From contig JARVLF010000006.1 of NCBI GenBank assembly GCA_030849465.1, forward strand, positions 930,001 through 994,000: a stretch of 64,000 nucleotides of DNA, read 5' to 3'. This DNA is from Moesziomyces globuligerus (taxonomy: Eukaryota; Basidiomycota; Ustilaginomycetes; Ustilaginales; Ustilaginaceae). Within the stretch, counting starts at the first letter, position 1; each line of letters begins with the position of its first letter. Under the pieces are notes generated by a model that did no database searches, was not told where the DNA came from, and saw nothing but the letters and a program-made list of their open reading frames with translations. A program made the translations under genes and the position numbers. Below are positions 61,501 to 64,000 of the stretch, piece after piece.

Positions 61501-64000
61501 GGTAGTACAGCGGCAGGAGCAACGACGTGGAAGGTGGGATGCCGCCCAGTGTCAGCGGACCGTGAGGGCCCGCCATCGGACTCGCTGTGGCATCCTGGAA
61601 GAGCTTGGCCAAGGTGAGCAGGATGGTGGAAGTGGTCTGTGCCGCCTGCTTCTGAGCCTGCTGCAGCACGGCGGCGCTCTGGGCCTTGCTGCTATTCTGG
61701 GACCGCGCGAGCGCGGGTAGACAGCCGGCTGTCTCTGCAAAGATGACTTTGCACAGCTGCCTTGCAGCCTCGGGCAGCAGCAGAAGCATGGGAAGTTGGC
61801 CGTTTCCCAGCCGCAGCAGCGCATTGACCAAGACGTCGCCGGACAGCTTGACCAGCGCGAGAATGCCGCCGGGGCAGAGGCGGCTGAAAGACCCGCTTGC
61901 TAGGATTGCAGCGTGTTCCGGATCAGCTGGGTTGATGCCAAGGGCTACGGCCACTTCCAGCGCAGCCGCAGCTGCAGCCGTGCCCGGGAGCATGGCACCC
62001 ATGGACAGCAGCCCGACGGCGCACGCGGCCACCACAAGGTCCCGGAGTCCATAACGCGTCGACTCATCCGGGGAAAGGACCACCTCTACCGCCTTTTGAT
62101 ACTCGGCGGCTGCTGGCACCGAGCCGAGCTCTGGCAGGACGAATTTGAGGTTGCCCTTGGCGTAGAAAAGGTTCTGCAGTCGCGGCGTCTGCGTCAACGG
62201 CAGACTGGGAGGGAGGTAGAGTGGGAGCGCAGCTCCCGGGGCATTCTGACGCCCAACAACGTGGGCTTCGACATGTTCGCACAGCTGAAGCGCCTCCTGG
62301 AACCTGGGCTGGGATGCTTGCCGTTCTTCCGCCTCATGATTCGATCCGGCCTTCGAGGCAGCCGGCGCAGCATTTGCCGAGCACATGACACCCAGCAAGT
62401 TTTCGTAGGCGTCCCAGTATCCCGGACGGAGGCGGATGGCCCTCCACCACCAGCTCTCAGCTTCGTGGTAGCGACCGAGCGCGCGGAGCGTGGTTCCGAT
62501 GTTGCTCATGCTCTCGACGTAGTTGGGGTCGATGCGCAGGATGAGGTTGTTGTACCAGAGCGAGCCCGCATAGTTGTCGGCGGCGTAGTATGCGCACGAG
62601 AGCAGCAGCAGCGTGGGAAGGTGCTCCGGGTGGAGCTTGTGGAGGGTATGCAGCAAGGGTAGGAGGGTAGGATGCAGCTTATCGGCCCCCTTCGGCGCGG
62701 ACGCCGCCTGAGGCGCTCCCTGCGTGTAGAGATTGTGAGCGTACTGGAGCAGCTGATCGCGCACCTCGGGCGACGAGACGTCGTGGCCAGCAGCACTGGA
62801 TGCAGCACTGAGCAGCTCGACCGGATCGCGGGCTCCGTCACGCAGCGTCGGTGTCTGGACGGGCGGGGCCATGCCATTGAAGGTGTCTGCGTGCACATCG
62901 CTGAACCCGGGAGCACCTGCTTCGTGCTTTTGTGCTTTGCGCCCGTCGTCGACGGCATGGATGCGGCGCTCCTTGGCAGGGGGCTGGGCATAATGAGCCT
63001 GAGCTAAGTTCTCGTTGTGCAGACGGGTATAGTAACCCTCAGCGAGCGCTTGGAGCTGGGTGCGGTAGTGACTGGCGAAGTCGGGTGGGAAGAAGCGCGT
63101 GGCCTCTTGGGGGCGGTGGAGCTGGTCCGAGGCAGGTTTGGCGTCTGCCGTCTGCTGCTGATCATTTTCTCCGTGGACTGCCTGGTTGATGAGGTGGATC
63201 TGACGCTGCTCGAGGGCCTTGCGAGCCTGTGCTTGTGCATGCGGACCTTCGAGACCAGCCCAGGCGCGAAGCTGACCGGCGATGGCCTCTTGCTCGGAGG
63301 CAGAGAGCGGTCTCCACGAGTTGGGTTGGGAAGTGCCGCCGGGCGTAGACGCAATGCTGGTGAGCGCTGCAGTGGCATACGCTGCGGCGATGGCGAGCGT
63401 CGAGTACTCGTCTTTGGTAAAGTCGCGGTAGGTGGGCTGGAAGAGGAGCTCGGCTTCTTCGTCCTCTTCACCTAGTTCGGCCAAGGTGCTGCCCTCGGGG
63501 ACGGGTTCGAGCTTCGAGGTTTCGCGAGCGTTGGCACCTGTAGCGGCCGTCGATGAATCTTCGCCTACGGTGACCGCCTTGGCGCGGCGTTCCGGGGGCA
63601 CCTCGGATACGGGCACCCACCAACCGGCTCTTGCAGTGCCGCCGGGCGTCTGGACCACCTGAAAGGGGTAGGGGAAGGGCGACATGACGTTTGGCTCAAA
63701 GTCGTAGCTGGTGTCGCTGGAATCGGTGGAGCTTATCGACGCGCTGGAAAGATGACGTGGAACGGATCGGATACGCGAATGCTTCCGGCGAAAAGAGGGT
63801 GAAGGCGGCGGGGGCAGCATCTGCAAGGGCGGGTTGGGCATCAAGGGCATGCTGGGAACACCCGAGAGACTGAAGCCCATGTGGGGGTTGGTCGCGTCCC
63901 AATAGCGTGCGTTTGCGCTCGAGGCACGGCCGAAGGACTGCTCGACGCCTTGAGAGGGCATCTCGATGTGGCTCAGGCCGAGGAAGCGAAGGTACTCTGT
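58565..64000 (-). CDS. OGT: O-GlcNAc transferase, SPINDLY/OGT type (GT41), 5' end outside window
   Basis: A nucleocytoplasmic glycosyltransferase with TPR repeats and a GT41 catalytic region. The ATG at 63959-63961 gives 1798 residues, but the frame stays open for 13 more codons to the window edge with coding-like sequence (TEYLRFLGLSHIE), so the true start probably lies outside. A disordered N-terminal third precedes TPR blocks near residues 430-520 and 860-950 (e.g. HIYTNLGSLLKDLGHLNEAI). The catalytic half has GYVSSDFNNHPLAHLMQSVF, CPVQMEFMGFAGS, ADFNQLYKCDPMLFRLW with the UDP-binding Lys, SILWLLRFPAAGEHHLLREA, VAPKHIHIHRG and DTTECNAHTTAADILW. A low-complexity insert of about 130 residues (PAPAP, Ala/Ser-rich) lies before the final LFDTRQWTSDLEKGYQEAW block. 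Human OGT is about 1046 residues. Confidence 0.92.
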   Translation of the reverse strand, partial: TEYLRFLGLSHIEMPSQGVEQSFGRASSANARYWDATNPHMGFSLSGVPSMPLMPNPPLQMLPPPPSPSFRRKHSRIRSVPRHLSSASISSTDSSDTSYDFEPNVMSPFPYPFQVVQTPGGTARAGWWVPVSEVPPERRAKAVTVGEDSSTAATGANARETSKLEPVPEGSTLAELGEEDEEAELLFQPTYRDFTKDEYSTLAIAAAYATAALTSIASTPGGTSQPNSWRPLSASEQEAIAGQLRAWAGLEGPHAQAQARKALEQRQIHLINQAVHGENDQQQTADAKPASDQLHRPQEATRFFPPDFASHYRTQLQALAEGYYTRLHNENLAQAHYAQPPAKERRIHAVDDGRKAQKHEAGAPGFSDVHADTFNGMAPPVQTPTLRDGARDPVELLSAASSAAGHDVSSPEVRDQLLQYAHNLYTQGAPQAASAPKGADKLHPTLLPLLHTLHKLHPEHLPTLLLLSCAYYAADNYAGSLWYNNLILRIDPNYVESMSNIGTTLRALGRYHEAESWWWRAIRLRPGYWDAYENLLGVMCSANAAPAASKAGSNHEAEERQASQPRFQEALQLCEHVEAHVVGRQNAPGAALPLYLPPSLPLTQTPRLQNLFYAKGNLKFVLPELGSVPAAAEYQKAVEVVLSPDESTRYGLRDLVVAACAVGLLSMGAMLPGTAAAAAALEVAVALGINPADPEHAAILASGSFSRLCPGGILALVKLSGDVLVNALLRLGNGQLPMLLLLPEAARQLCKVIFAETAGCLPALARSQNSSKAQSAAVLQQAQKQAAQTTSTILLTLAKLFQDATASPMAGPHGPLTLGGIPPSTSLLLPLYYLSISMLPSASTCNNLGILLSSIPVVTTVMNSAGQPQQLNGQALAMQYYTQGLQLDPKHPHIYTNLGSLLKDLGHLNEAIKMYLRAVECNPDFDVALANLGNAIKDQGRTQDSVTYYRRAVRVNPHFPEALCGLVNALLAVCDWTEVYLDKHAEDGAGYGSRSNGNGEDGARASGGWMTNVSELVSKQLRDGCHYGAGAFQMAAPLDAWIRAIVEAMGDTRSAAPEIWRQRLQVFYQPGFDRVANNVCEGGYMIQLIERMMRRSQRRWYVDAYGAGMLRTGTELPRVTSAQSIATRYARPKLPSCLVTPAVPTVLPFHTFTYPLSPRQIRLICHRNALRISQSTLTQMWVPDVVYPPPSPPAPKINIGYVSSDFNNHPLAHLMQSVFGFHDLSRFNVFLYATTPSDGSPYRQKIEREAQHFLDVSAWSNQQVVERIVMDNIHVLINLNGYTKGARNEVFAARPCPVQMEFMGFAGSMASRWTDWVVADPIVCPPEMTSVDRWRHLKLAAGVGGAALEPRPTDLMADLDPEEASDEWVYPDRFIYMPHTYFVNDHKQGFRENVAAETIEAASKADNSSLGSGSTMGAAPSEEQLWASEELKRYSMRRELFPKLPDDYVIFADFNQLYKCDPMLFRLWLRILQRVPKSILWLLRFPAAGEHHLLREARQYAGDDVAARVIFTDVAPKHIHIHRGRIADLFLDTTECNAHTTAADILWSATPVLTWPRHRHKMCSRVAASIVHATGLGDEMTVHSEAEYEERAVQFAHGLRYVYLDESGSEVEGVVDPARQRWASDLEADPQSVAAQPHSTSAAALASASQSTQGGGEAKPEGAAAKRARSVSVLPGEPAPAPAGVSLAEAAKHADATAATDPRLAASIPPRSKIRLPPSPEYARAVTRRALVDERGLARLRKRLFATREHASPLFDTRQWTSDLEKGYQEAWNRWVLGVDAEDTPETAALDPSTPLGQRLASSGHIWVKHL

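Overview
This window is nuclear DNA of a basidiomycete fungus, most likely a smut of the Ustilaginales (Ustilago, Sporisorium, Moesziomyces type). The reasons are its high G+C content with strong C/G bias at third codon positions, long mostly intron-less genes, short introns with GTAAGT/GTACGT donors and CTNAC-like branch sites where introns do occur, and a basidiomycete-style protein set. No CRISPR array, operon, integrase, transposon ORF, rRNA or convincing tRNA was seen. Species cannot be fixed from the sequence alone.

Layout. 1-6.3 kb: the 3' end of a Cdc20/Fizzy activator, then MCM4 (a short first exon was recovered by splicing) and the ESCRT cofactor VTA1. 6.3-8.9 kb: a long gene-free stretch holding an unusual array of 10-bp units, leading into a C2H2 zinc-finger regulator (8.9-10.2 kb). 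11-18.7 kb: a Ras2-type GTPase, an Iwr1-type RNA polymerase II import factor and a rhomboid protease. 18.9-31.4 kb: a GPI-anchored GH72 beta-1,3-glucanosyltransferase and the beta-1,3-glucan synthase FKS1, divergently transcribed from a 5.4-kb gene-free interval. 32-38 kb: a CENP-L/Fta1-like kinetochore protein, the SNARE YKT6 and a DHHC palmitoyltransferase with an ambiguous C-terminal splice. 38-41.7 kb: a divergent pair of ribosomal protein genes (eS27 and eL19), both with long introns next to the start codon. 42-52.7 kb: a membrane-anchored paraoxonase-like protein, a Cys-rich GPI protein, a Yippee protein, TIM21, a secreted RlpA-like barrel protein and the SNARE BET1. 54-64 kb: mitochondrial citrate synthase, a WD40 protein and a large SPINDLY/OGT-type O-GlcNAc transferase whose 5' end runs off the window.

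Functional themes. Most genes are conserved housekeeping functions: DNA replication and cell cycle (Cdc20, MCM4, CENP-L), vesicle traffic (VTA1, YKT6, BET1, DHHC enzyme), mitochondria (TIM21, citrate synthase), translation (eS27, eL19) and nuclear import of Pol II (Iwr1). A second theme is the cell surface: FKS1 makes beta-1,3-glucan and the GH72 enzyme elongates or branches it, and their head-to-head arrangement is the most suggestive piece of gene order here. Several genes had start or end exons too short to be seen as ORFs (MCM4, Iwr1, RPS27, YKT6, BET1, citrate synthase); these were reconstructed from splice signals, reading phase and family alignment recalled from memory, and need transcript data to confirm.
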